Shown here in pieces: positions 1-6,041 of a stretch of 7,571 bases of DNA. Origin of the DNA: CAYSYY01 sp964576115 [NCBI: uncultured Gemmatimonadota bacterium] (GTDB taxonomy: Bacteria > Blakebacterota > Blakebacteria > Blakebacterales); assembly GCA_964576115.1 (NCBI GenBank), contig CAZNUA010000076.1, positions 5,425-12,995 on the forward strand. Direction: 5' to 3'. Numbering within the stretch: the first letter of the stretch is position 1; each line of letters opens with the position of its first letter. The notes below the pieces were generated by a model, which saw only the letters and a list, made by a program, of their open reading frames with translations, was not told where the DNA came from and did no database searches. Both the position numbers and the translations under genes were made by a program.

Positions 1-2004
1 CGGGTCGTGAGCGGAGGCTCGACCATCACCCAGCAGGTCGCCCGCATGATGGAGAACCGCCCCCGTACCGTGGGAGCCAAGGCGATCGAAGCCTTCCGGG
101 CGCTGCAGCTCGAACTGCGTTTCTCGAAGCGGCGGATCCTGGAGTTCTACTTCAACCTCGCCCCCTACGGCGGGAACATCCAGGGAGCCGAGGCGGCCGC
201 CCTGCTCTATTTCGGCAAGCCGGCCTCCGAGCTGGGACCGGGCGAAGCGGCCCTGCTCGCGGTACTGCCCAATTCCCCGACCGCCCTGCGCCCCGACCGC
301 AATCCCGACGGCGCCCGACGGCGCCGGAACGAAGTGCTGCGCCGCATGCAGCGGATCGGTAAACTCGATCGCGAGCAATTCCGGCTGGCAACCACCGCCC
401 CGGTTCCGAGCGAACGCCGCGCCCTGCCATTCGGCACCCCGCACCTGGGGGATCTGCTGCGTCAGCGGTACGGGAACGACACCGGCGACCTGCGCACGAC
501 CATCGTCCCCGGCACCCAGCGGCTGGCCGAAGAGCTGCTCGAACGGCACCTGCGGACCCTGCGCCCGCAGGGCATCACCAACGGTGCGGTGGTGGTGATC
601 GACAACGCCACCCGGTCGGTGGCGGCCCTGGTCGGCAGCGCCGGGTACTTCAACCTCGCCATCGACGGCCAGGTCAACGGCGCCACCGCTCCCCGCTCCC
701 CCGGTTCGACCCTCAAGCCCTTCGCCTACGCCCTGGCCCTGGACGCTGGTCTGATCTCCCCCTCGACCCTGCTGCCCGACATTCCGGTCACGATCGCCGG
801 CTATCAGCCGCAGAACTACGACGGCGGGTACCGTGGCGCCGTCACCGCAACCGACGCCCTGGTGCATTCGATGAACGTGCCGGCCGTGAACCTGGTTCTC
901 GACCTGGGGGCGGATCGCTTCCACGCCTTCCTGCAGCAGGGCGGCCTCGGCACCCTGACCGAACCGTGGGAACACTACGGGCTCTCGCTGGTCCTGGGCG
1001 GGGCCGGGGTGACCCTGCTCGATCTGACCAATCTCTACGCCACCCTGGCGCGGGGGGGGCTCTGGCAGCCGGTCCGCCTGCTCGAGAGCGATCCGCACCC
1101 CGAGGGCCGGCCGATCATCTCGGCCGAGGCGGCCTACATCATGACCGATATCCTCAGCCGCCTGAGCCGGCCCGATTTCCCCGCCGCCTGGGAGTTCTCG
1201 GTCAATCTGCCCCGGCTGGCATGGAAGACCGGCACCTCCTACGGCCACCGCGATGCCTGGAGTATCGGCTATAATCCCGCCTTCACCATCGGCGTCTGGC
1301 TCGGCAACTTCTCCGGTATCGGCTCGCCCGCACTCATCGGGGCCGACGCCGCCGGCCCCCTGCTCTTCGATCTGGCCACCGCCCTGGAACCCGATGCCGG
1401 GAGCTGGTTCGAGCGTCCGTCCGGGGTCGGAGAACGGGAGGTCTGCGCTCTCTCGGGTCGTCCCCCCGGTCCGGCCTGCACGCAGACGAAGAGCGAACTC
1501 TACATTCTCGACGTGTCGCCTCATACTCCCTGCGGAATGCACATCACCCTGGCCATCGACGACAGCACCGGCGAGCGGCTCTGTCCCCACTGCCGCGCCG
1601 GACACGAGTGGCACCGGCGCACATTCGTACTCTGGCCGCCGCGGGTGGCCACCTGGATGCAGCAGAACGGATATCCCGTGCCGGTCCTGCCCCCCCACAA
1701 CCGCCTCTGCCGGACGGTGATTTCGGGCCGGGAGCCGACGATCACCTCGCCCGCTCCGGGAGTCCGGTACGTGCTGCGCCGCGGCGTGCCGCTGGAGGAC
1801 CAGCAGATCAGGCTCGAGGCCGCCGTGGCGAGCGACGTGAACCGGCTGCACTGGTTCGTGGACGGCGAGCTGCTTCTGAGCACCTCACCCGCCGAAGCGG
1901 CTTTCATGGAACCTGTGGCGGGGCGTCATGAGATCGTCTGCATGGATGACGAAGGGCGGACCGGCCGGCTCACCCTCACGATCGAAGGCGGCGGGAACCG
2001 CTGA
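1..2004 (+). CDS. pbpC: Penicillin-binding protein 1C (PbpC), 5'-truncated by window edge
   Basis: Bifunctional peptidoglycan synthase acting at the periplasmic face of the inner membrane: a GT51 glycosyltransferase followed by a penicillin-binding transpeptidase. The frame is open to base 1 and begins inside GT51 motif GGSTITQQ, so the membrane anchor and the first catalytic-Glu motif lie upstream; the GTG at 7 is not a real start. Counting from codon 7, later GT51 motifs are KRRILEFYFN (41-50) and YFGK (68-71). The transpeptidase has SxxK at S234-K237 (SPGSTLKP), SMN at 288-290 and KTGTS at 407-411, all intact, so it should be active. The C-terminal part (about 475-660) has the Cys-containing region and beta-sandwich tail (BiPBP_C) that separate PbpC from PBP1A/1B. 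The visible 667 residues plus roughly 100 missing ones match the usual PbpC length. In other bacteria pbpC often follows an alpha-2-macroglobulin gene; that side is outside the window. Confidence 0.95.
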   Translation, partial: RVVSGGSTITQQVARMMENRPRTVGAKAIEAFRALQLELRFSKRRILEFYFNLAPYGGNIQGAEAAALLYFGKPASELGPGEAALLAVLPNSPTALRPDRNPDGARRRRNEVLRRMQRIGKLDREQFRLATTAPVPSERRALPFGTPHLGDLLRQRYGNDTGDLRTTIVPGTQRLAEELLERHLRTLRPQGITNGAVVVIDNATRSVAALVGSAGYFNLAIDGQVNGATAPRSPGSTLKPFAYALALDAGLISPSTLLPDIPVTIAGYQPQNYDGGYRGAVTATDALVHSMNVPAVNLVLDLGADRFHAFLQQGGLGTLTEPWEHYGLSLVLGGAGVTLLDLTNLYATLARGGLWQPVRLLESDPHPEGRPIISAEAAYIMTDILSRLSRPDFPAAWEFSVNLPRLAWKTGTSYGHRDAWSIGYNPAFTIGVWLGNFSGIGSPALIGADAAGPLLFDLATALEPDAGSWFERPSGVGEREVCALSGRPPGPACTQTKSELYILDVSPHTPCGMHITLAIDDSTGERLCPHCRAGHEWHRRTFVLWPPRVATWMQQNGYPVPVLPPHNRLCRTVISGREPTITSPAPGVRYVLRRGVPLEDQQIRLEAAVASDVNRLHWFVDGELLLSTSPAEAAFMEPVAGRHEIVCMDDEGRTGRLTLTIEGGGNR

Positions 2005-2748
2005 TCAGGACTCGTCGCGGCTCCGCTGGCGCTCCCGGAAAGAGTCGGTCACGAGCTGGACCACCTCTTCGGGTGAATCGGTCACGGAGATCAGATCGAG
2101 ATCGCCGGGTGAGATCTTTTCTTCCCCGAGCATGTCCTCGCGGAAAAACGCCAGCAGATCGGACCAGTACCCGGAGCCGAAGAGGATCAGGGGAAAACGC
2201 TGGATCTTGCCGGTCTGGATCAGGGTCAGGGCTTCCATCATCTCGTCCATGGTGCCCCACCCGCCGGGGAAGATCAGGTAGGCCTGGGCGTATTTGAGGA
2301 ACATCGCCTTGCGGACGAAGAAATAGTGGAAGTTCATATCCAGGTTCACATACTCGTTGATCTTCTGCTCGAAGGGCAGCTCGATGCCCAGCCCGACCGA
2401 GGTTACCCTCGCTTCCCGGGCCCCCCGGTTACCGGCCTCCATGATGCCGGGGCCCCCGCCGGTGATGATCGCAAAACCCGCCTCTCCGAGCCGGCGGGCG
2501 GTCTCGACCGCCTGCCAGTAGACCGGATCATCCTCACCCACGCGGGCCGAGCCGAACATCGTCACCGCCGGTCCCAGTTCGGCCAGGTCGTCGAAACCCG
2601 AAACGAATTCCCCCATGACACGCAGAACCCGCCAGGGATCGGTGTGCAGGAAATCGGCCGGAGCGGTCACCGGCGCTTCGAGCAGGCGCCAGTCTTCGGT
2701 CGAGCGGGCCGGTCGGATACGTTTGTGCTCCTCGGGCATCGACGTCAT
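2005..2748 (-). CDS. LOG family protein (TIGR00730, Rossmann-fold nucleotide phosphoribohydrolase)
   Basis: Cytosolic enzyme of the LOG family (long called 'lysine decarboxylase-like'). Characterised members hydrolyse the N-glycosidic bond of cytokinin riboside or purine nucleoside 5'-monophosphates, releasing base and ribose 5-phosphate; the substrate here is not known. In the 247-residue reading, the nucleotide-binding loop GGGPGIMEAGNRGA is at 97-110. The hallmark PGGWGTMDE is at 161-169 with the catalytic-type Glu169, preceded by the Arg-Lys pair R146-K147. There is no signal peptide. About 50 residues precede the core, as in the longer bacterial members. The start is ambiguous: ATG at 2748 has its purine-rich SD almost touching it, while an in-frame ATG at 2739 (residue 4) has better spacing, giving 244 aa. 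It converges on pbpC with zero intergenic bases and diverges from the S9 peptidase gene. The family call is secure; the physiological role is not. Confidence 0.93.
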   Translation of the reverse strand: MTSMPEEHKRIRPARSTEDWRLLEAPVTAPADFLHTDPWRVLRVMGEFVSGFDDLAELGPAVTMFGSARVGEDDPVYWQAVETARRLGEAGFAIITGGGPGIMEAGNRGAREARVTSVGLGIELPFEQKINEYVNLDMNFHYFFVRKAMFLKYAQAYLIFPGGWGTMDEMMEALTLIQTGKIQRFPLILFGSGYWSDLLAFFREDMLGEEKISPGDLDLISVTDSPEEVVQLVTDSFRERQRSRDES

Positions 2749-2755
2749 CTCCCTC
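2749..2755 (-). promoter_or_regulatory. Ribosome binding site of the LOG gene, favours the second ATG
   Basis: On the - strand GAGGGAG runs from 2755 to 2749. It leaves essentially no spacer to the ATG at 2748-2746 but 9 nt to the in-frame ATG at 2739-2737. Normal Shine-Dalgarno spacing therefore argues that translation begins at 2739, removing three residues (MTS). This is inference from spacing only. Confidence 0.5.
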
Positions 2756-2792
2756 GGGTACCGGGACTGTGGTGCGGCCGAACCCGATGAGC

Positions 2793-2807
2793 GGTGAGGA
2801 TCTCACC
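2793..2807. promoter_or_regulatory. Perfect 15-bp dyad in divergent intergenic region, candidate operator
   Basis: GGTGAG (2793-2798), GAT spacer, CTCACC (2802-2807): two perfect 6-bp inverted arms around a 3-bp centre. It lies about 40-50 bp upstream of the LOG start and about 130 bp upstream of the S9 peptidase start, inside the shared divergent upstream region. That is where an operator for one or both genes would be expected. The short arms and lack of a U-run make a terminator unlikely. No regulator is encoded in the window, so the binding protein is unknown. Confidence 0.35.
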
Positions 2808-2841
2808 CGGTCGGCGTGCAAAACGAAAGCTGTAATAAACA

Positions 2842-2861
2842 CCCCGCCGCCGACGTCGGGG
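2842..2861. repeat. GC-rich inverted repeat around a CCGACGTCGG palindrome
   Basis: A 10-bp perfect palindrome CCGACGTCGG sits at 2850-2859. Alternatively CCCCG (2842-2846) can pair with CGGGG (2857-2861) over a 10-nt loop. It lies upstream of the S9 peptidase ribosome binding sites. It could be a second protein-binding site or a leader-RNA hairpin, but GC-rich DNA produces such palindromes often, so it is a weak call. Confidence 0.25.
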
Positions 2862-2875
2862 ACATCAATTGCGGG

Positions 2876-2890
2876 AAGGAGTTGCAGATG
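2876..2890 (+). promoter_or_regulatory. Alternative SD + in-frame ATG upstream of the S9 peptidase gene
   Basis: AAGGAG (2876-2881) is followed after 6 nt by ATG (2888-2890), in frame with the peptidase gene and 17 codons upstream of the preferred start. As an initiation site it looks as good as the downstream one. If used, the signal peptide would gain a 17-residue N-terminal extension (MLHIGSNRLKPQLRRVE). Confidence 0.4.
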
Positions 2891-2926
2891 CTACATATAG
2901 GCTCAAACAGGCTCAAGCCGCAGCTC

Positions 2927-2931
2927 AGGAG
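2927..2931 (+). promoter_or_regulatory. Ribosome binding site deciding the S9 peptidase start
   Basis: AGGAG at 2927-2931 lies 7 nt before the ATG at 2939. This is near-ideal spacing, and the ATG opens directly onto a compact signal peptide. It is the reason for placing the start here instead of at the most upstream in-frame ATG (2816), which lacks a comparable SD. Confidence 0.65.
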
Positions 2932-2938
2932 AGTTGAG

Positions 2939-5839
2939 ATGAGAAGCCTCCGTCGTATCGTTCCCCGTCGTGTTCTCTGTGCCGTCATGGTCTGCATCCT
3001 CGGCATCGCCGGCCCCCTCGCCGCCCAGGAGCAGGCCAAAAAGCCACTCGACCACAGCGTCTACGACGACTGGAACCGACTCCAGGGGGAGCAGATCGCT
3101 CCCGACGGATCGTGGGTGGCCTACACCCTCGCTCCCCAGGACGGGGGCGACGTCCAGCTCAGATTTCAGAACCTGCGCAACGGGACCGAGCACGTGGTTC
3201 TCAACGGCACCGCGGCCCGCTTCACCACCGACAGCCGCTATATCGTCTACCTGATCGCCCCAACCGAGGAGGCCGTCAAGGAGGCCCGGGAAGCCAAGCT
3301 CGATCCGGTCGAGCAGCCGAAGAAACGCCTGCTGATCCTGGAGCTGGCCTCCGGCGTCACGATCGAAGTCGACCGGGTCCGCTCCTTCGAGCTGCCCGCC
3401 GAGTCGGGAACGGTGATCGCCTACCTGATGGAGGAGCCCCTGCCGGAGGAGACGGCGGAACCGGCCGAAGCGGAGGGTGAAGAAGAGGCCGAGGAACCCC
3501 GCCGGGAGGGACGCCCGGGCACCGAACTCGTCCTGCGCCGCCTCGAGGACGGCTCGGAGTACAGTTTCGCCCATGTGACCGAGTACGCACTCTCCGAATC
3601 GGGCGACCTGCTTGTCTACGCCACCCACACTCCCTCGGGTGAAATCGACGGTATCTACGCCGTCGAGACCGCCTCGGGCGCGATCACACCTCTGGCCGAA
3701 GGGGTGGCCGAGTACAGGAGTATCGCCATCTCCGAAGACGGTGCCCGGGTCGCCTTCCTGACTGACCGCGACGACGCCAATGGCGACGATCCAGCCTTCA
3801 ACCTGTATCTCTGGGAACGGGGGGATGACTCGGCCCGCGTCGTGGCCGCGGCCGGCTCGCCCGGGCTGCCCTCCGGCTGGGGGGTGAGTAAACACGGCCG
3901 GCCTTCCTTCTCGAAGAGCGGCCGCCGACTCTACTTCGGTACCGCTCCCCTGCCCGAACAAGAACCGGAAGCGACTCACGGCGAGGCTGACACCACCGAA
4001 GCCGATGAGGCTGAAGACGATGAAGAGAGCCAGGTCGTGCTCGACATCTGGCACTGGCGCGACACCCGTCTGCAGCCCCAGCAACTGCTCGAAGTCGACC
4101 AGGACCGGCGTCTGAACTGGCAGGCGGTAGTCCACGTCGAAAGCGGTCGGATCGTCCAGCTGGCAGACGAGGAGCTGCCCGGTGTCCGGATCGGCGCCGA
4201 GGGTGACGCCCCCCTCGGCCTGGCCCAGACATCGGTGCCGTACGAGAACCCCTTCTCGTGGGAGTACCCCAGCCTGAGCGATGTCTGGCTCATTGACGTC
4301 GAAACCGGCGAGCGGGAACTGGTCATGGAAGCCGTGCAGGTGCGGGCCGAACTCAGCCCCGGCGGACGCTATCTTGTCTGGTGGGATTACGGTGAACAGC
4401 ACTGGTTCGCCCGCAATCTGAACTCGGACACCGAGGTCGCGCTCTCAGCCCCCCTGCCCCATCCGGTCCATAACGAGATCCACGACACCCCGATGCCGGC
4501 CGGCCCGTGGGGTTCGGCCGGCTGGGCGGGCAACGAGGAGTACTTCCTGATCTACGACGCCTGCGACATCTGGGCGGTCGATCCCAGCGGCCGGGAAGCG
4601 GCCCGCTGCATCACCGAGGGCGTCGGACGCGAGCACGGCCTGCGCTTCCGCTACGTACGCCTCGATCGCGAGGAAGAAACGATCGAACCGCGCGGACGCA
4701 TCCTGCTCTCGGCTTTCGACACCGTCACGAAGGCCTCGGGATTCTACCGCGACCGGGTGCAGGGACGCGGCCTGCCCGAAGAACTCGTGATTCAGGACTA
4801 CCGCTTCTCCTCCCCCGTCAAGGCCGAGGAGGCCGAAGTCGTCATCTTCACCCGCGAGAGCTTCCGCGAGTTCGGCGACCTCTGGACAGCCGACCTGCAG
4901 TTCCGGAACATGCAGAAGGTCAGCGACGGCAATCCTCAGCAGGCCGAGTACCTCTGGGGCAGTGCCGAACTGGTGTACTGGAACTCTCTGGACGGGGTAC
5001 CGCTATCCGGGATCCTCTACAAGCCGGAGGGATTCGATGCCGGCCGGCAGTACCCGATGATGGTTACTTTTTACGAGAAGAACTCCGACAACCTGCACCA
5101 GCACTGGATCCCCGAACCGCACCGCTCGATCATCAACTACCCCTTTTACTCGAGCCGCGGCTACCTGGTCTTCATCCCCGACATCCCCTACCGCACCGGC
5201 TACCCCGGTGAGAGCGCTCTGAACGCGGTCGTGCCCGGTGTGAACATGCTCGTCGATCAGGGCTTTGTGGATGCCGACCGCATCGGGGTGGCCGGCCACT
5301 CGTGGGGGGGCTACCAGATCGCTTTCATGATCACCCGGACCAACATCTTCACCGCCGCCGAAGCAGGCGCCCCGGTCTCGAACATGACCAGCGCCTACGG
5401 CGGCATCCGCTGGGGCAGCGGGCTCTCGCGGATGTTCCAGTACGAGTGGACCCAGAGCCGGATCGGGGCCACCCTCTGGGAAGCCCCCCTGCTCTACATC
5501 GAGAACTCCCCCGTCTTCTGGGCCGACAAGATCGAGACCCCCCTGCTCATCATGCACAACGACGAGGACGGGGCCGTGCCATGGGAGCAGGGGATCGAAC
5601 TCTTCGTGGCCATGCGCCGGCTGCAGAAACCCTGTTGGATGATCGTGTACAACGAACAGCCCCACTGGCCGATCACCTGGCCCAACAAGAAGGACTGGGC
5701 GGTGCGCCTGCAGCAGTACTTCGACCACTTCCTGCTGGACGCCCCCGCCCCGCGCTGGATCTCCGAGGGAGTACCGGCCACCGAGAAGGGCGAAACCCTG
5801 GGCCGCGAACTGCCCGGGGAGCCGCCGCCGCGGCCGTAA
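2939..5839 (+). CDS. Secreted prolyl oligopeptidase family (S9) serine peptidase
   Basis: Exported alpha/beta-hydrolase peptidase of 966 aa, probably acting on peptides in the periplasm or outside the cell. Residues 1-32 form a signal peptide: Arg-rich n-region, hydrophobic VLCAVMVCILGIAGPL, likely cleavage after LAA before QEQ. The mature start carries the YDDWNRLQGEQIAPDGSWVA block typical of this bacterial S9 group. Residues from about 40 to 680 look like a beta-propeller/TolB-like region that gates the active site. Two acidic inserts (about 165-191 and 340-365) interrupt it. The C-terminal catalytic domain has nucleophile Ser788 in GHSWGGY, Asp877 in NDEDGAVPW and His909 in NEQPHWP, a complete triad in the usual order and spacing. 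The propeller should restrict substrates to short peptides (family knowledge); the specificity is not readable from sequence. It is transcribed away from the LOG gene; 202 bp separate it from the ATPase gene. An alternative start at 2888 is possible. Confidence 0.93.
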   Translation: MRSLRRIVPRRVLCAVMVCILGIAGPLAAQEQAKKPLDHSVYDDWNRLQGEQIAPDGSWVAYTLAPQDGGDVQLRFQNLRNGTEHVVLNGTAARFTTDSRYIVYLIAPTEEAVKEAREAKLDPVEQPKKRLLILELASGVTIEVDRVRSFELPAESGTVIAYLMEEPLPEETAEPAEAEGEEEAEEPRREGRPGTELVLRRLEDGSEYSFAHVTEYALSESGDLLVYATHTPSGEIDGIYAVETASGAITPLAEGVAEYRSIAISEDGARVAFLTDRDDANGDDPAFNLYLWERGDDSARVVAAAGSPGLPSGWGVSKHGRPSFSKSGRRLYFGTAPLPEQEPEATHGEADTTEADEAEDDEESQVVLDIWHWRDTRLQPQQLLEVDQDRRLNWQAVVHVESGRIVQLADEELPGVRIGAEGDAPLGLAQTSVPYENPFSWEYPSLSDVWLIDVETGERELVMEAVQVRAELSPGGRYLVWWDYGEQHWFARNLNSDTEVALSAPLPHPVHNEIHDTPMPAGPWGSAGWAGNEEYFLIYDACDIWAVDPSGREAARCITEGVGREHGLRFRYVRLDREEETIEPRGRILLSAFDTVTKASGFYRDRVQGRGLPEELVIQDYRFSSPVKAEEAEVVIFTRESFREFGDLWTADLQFRNMQKVSDGNPQQAEYLWGSAELVYWNSLDGVPLSGILYKPEGFDAGRQYPMMVTFYEKNSDNLHQHWIPEPHRSIINYPFYSSRGYLVFIPDIPYRTGYPGESALNAVVPGVNMLVDQGFVDADRIGVAGHSWGGYQIAFMITRTNIFTAAEAGAPVSNMTSAYGGIRWGSGLSRMFQYEWTQSRIGATLWEAPLLYIENSPVFWADKIETPLLIMHNDEDGAVPWEQGIELFVAMRRLQKPCWMIVYNEQPHWPITWPNKKDWAVRLQQYFDHFLLDAPAPRWISEGVPATEKGETLGRELPGEPPPRP

Positions 5840-5850
5840 TCGCTCACAGG

Positions 5851-5875
5851 CGGACGAAATTACAGACGGACGAAA
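5851..5875 (+). repeat. 9-bp direct repeat downstream of the S9 peptidase gene
   Basis: CGGACGAAA occurs at 5851-5859 and again at 5867-5875, a 16-bp period, starting 12 bp after the peptidase stop codon. There are only two copies and no other repeat structure. It may be a small duplication; no function is inferred. Confidence 0.5.
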
Positions 5876-5877
5876 GC

Positions 5878-5899
5878 ACCGGATCACCCGACGTCCGGT
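5878..5899 (+). terminator. Possible weak hairpin terminator of the S9 peptidase gene
   Basis: ACCGGA (5878-5883) pairs with TCCGGT (5894-5899) across a 10-nt loop, about 40 bp after the peptidase stop. The stem is only 6 bp and no T-run follows, so it is not a classical intrinsic terminator. It is the best hairpin I found in this gap, and Rho-dependent termination is equally possible. Confidence 0.25.
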
Positions 5900-5956
5900 A
5901 CGAGTCCATCCGGAGAGCTGAGTCAGGAATGAGCGGATCGCACCCGGCGGATATCA

Positions 5957-5985
5957 TTGACTCGTATTCTCTTCCTTGTTACACT
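5957..5985 (+). promoter_or_regulatory. Sigma70-type promoter of the ATPase gene
   Basis: TTGACT (5957-5962, five of six matches to TTGACA) is separated by exactly 17 bp from TACACT (5980-5985, four of six matches to TATAAT). The surrounding DNA is the most AT-rich in the window. Transcription would begin near 5992, leaving a 5' leader of about 50 nt before the GTG start at 6042. This also rules out the ATG at 5976 as a start on this transcript, since it lies between the two boxes. The box identification is by eye. Confidence 0.6.
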
Positions 5986-5988
5986 ACG

Positions 5989-6014
5989 AACGGTACGTAA
6001 TTAACGTAACGGTA
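5989..6014 (+). promoter_or_regulatory. AACGGTA direct repeats flanking an imperfect palindrome at the predicted start site, candidate operator
   Basis: AACGGTA appears at 5989-5995 and 6008-6014, 19 bp apart start to start. Between and overlapping them is ACGTAATTAACGT (5995-6007), palindromic except for one pair and its centre. The block covers the predicted transcription start and the first bases of the leader, where a repressor would block transcription. The regulator is unknown; self-regulation by the winged-helix ATPase is only a guess. Confidence 0.3.
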
Positions 6015-6028
6015 TTAATGGAAGATTT

Positions 6029-6036
6029 GAGGGGAG
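6029..6036 (+). promoter_or_regulatory. Ribosome binding site selecting a GTG start for the ATPase gene
   Basis: GAGGGGAG at 6029-6036 is followed after 5 nt by GTG at 6042-6044, in frame with the ATPase. An ATG at 6040 overlaps this GTG but is in the wrong frame. Upstream in-frame ATGs at 5976 and 6018 lack a good SD, and this gene family commonly begins right at the NPF-x-YG block that follows the GTG. Confidence 0.65.
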
Positions 6037-6041
6037 TCAAT

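Noticed and set aside
2816-2938. N-terminal extension of the peptidase from the ATG at 2816
   Set aside because: It would bury the signal peptide about 41 residues in, has no good SD, and the ATGs at 2888 and 2939 are clearly better initiation sites.
2903-4402. Long (499-codon) open frame on the - strand opposite the S9 peptidase
   Set aside because: It lies wholly antisense to a well-supported gene with family motifs, has no recognisable domain, and is Gly/Asp/Val/Leu-rich as expected from reading GC-rich codons backwards. The acidic inserts help keep it open. Typical high-GC shadow.
5003-5887. 294-codon open frame on the - strand opposite the peptidase catalytic domain
   Set aside because: Antisense to the GHSWGGY/NDEDGAVPW/NEQPHWP region, with no motif of its own; a shadow frame.
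5929-6000. Small 23-codon open frame before the ATPase (starting MSGSHPADII)
   Set aside because: No properly spaced SD, it overlaps the predicted promoter, and it has no recognisable product. Not enough to call a leader peptide.
5976-6041. ATPase start at the ATG at 5976 or 6018
   Set aside because: 5976 lies between the predicted -35 and -10 boxes. Neither ATG has a good SD, and the added residues do not resemble the family's N-terminus.
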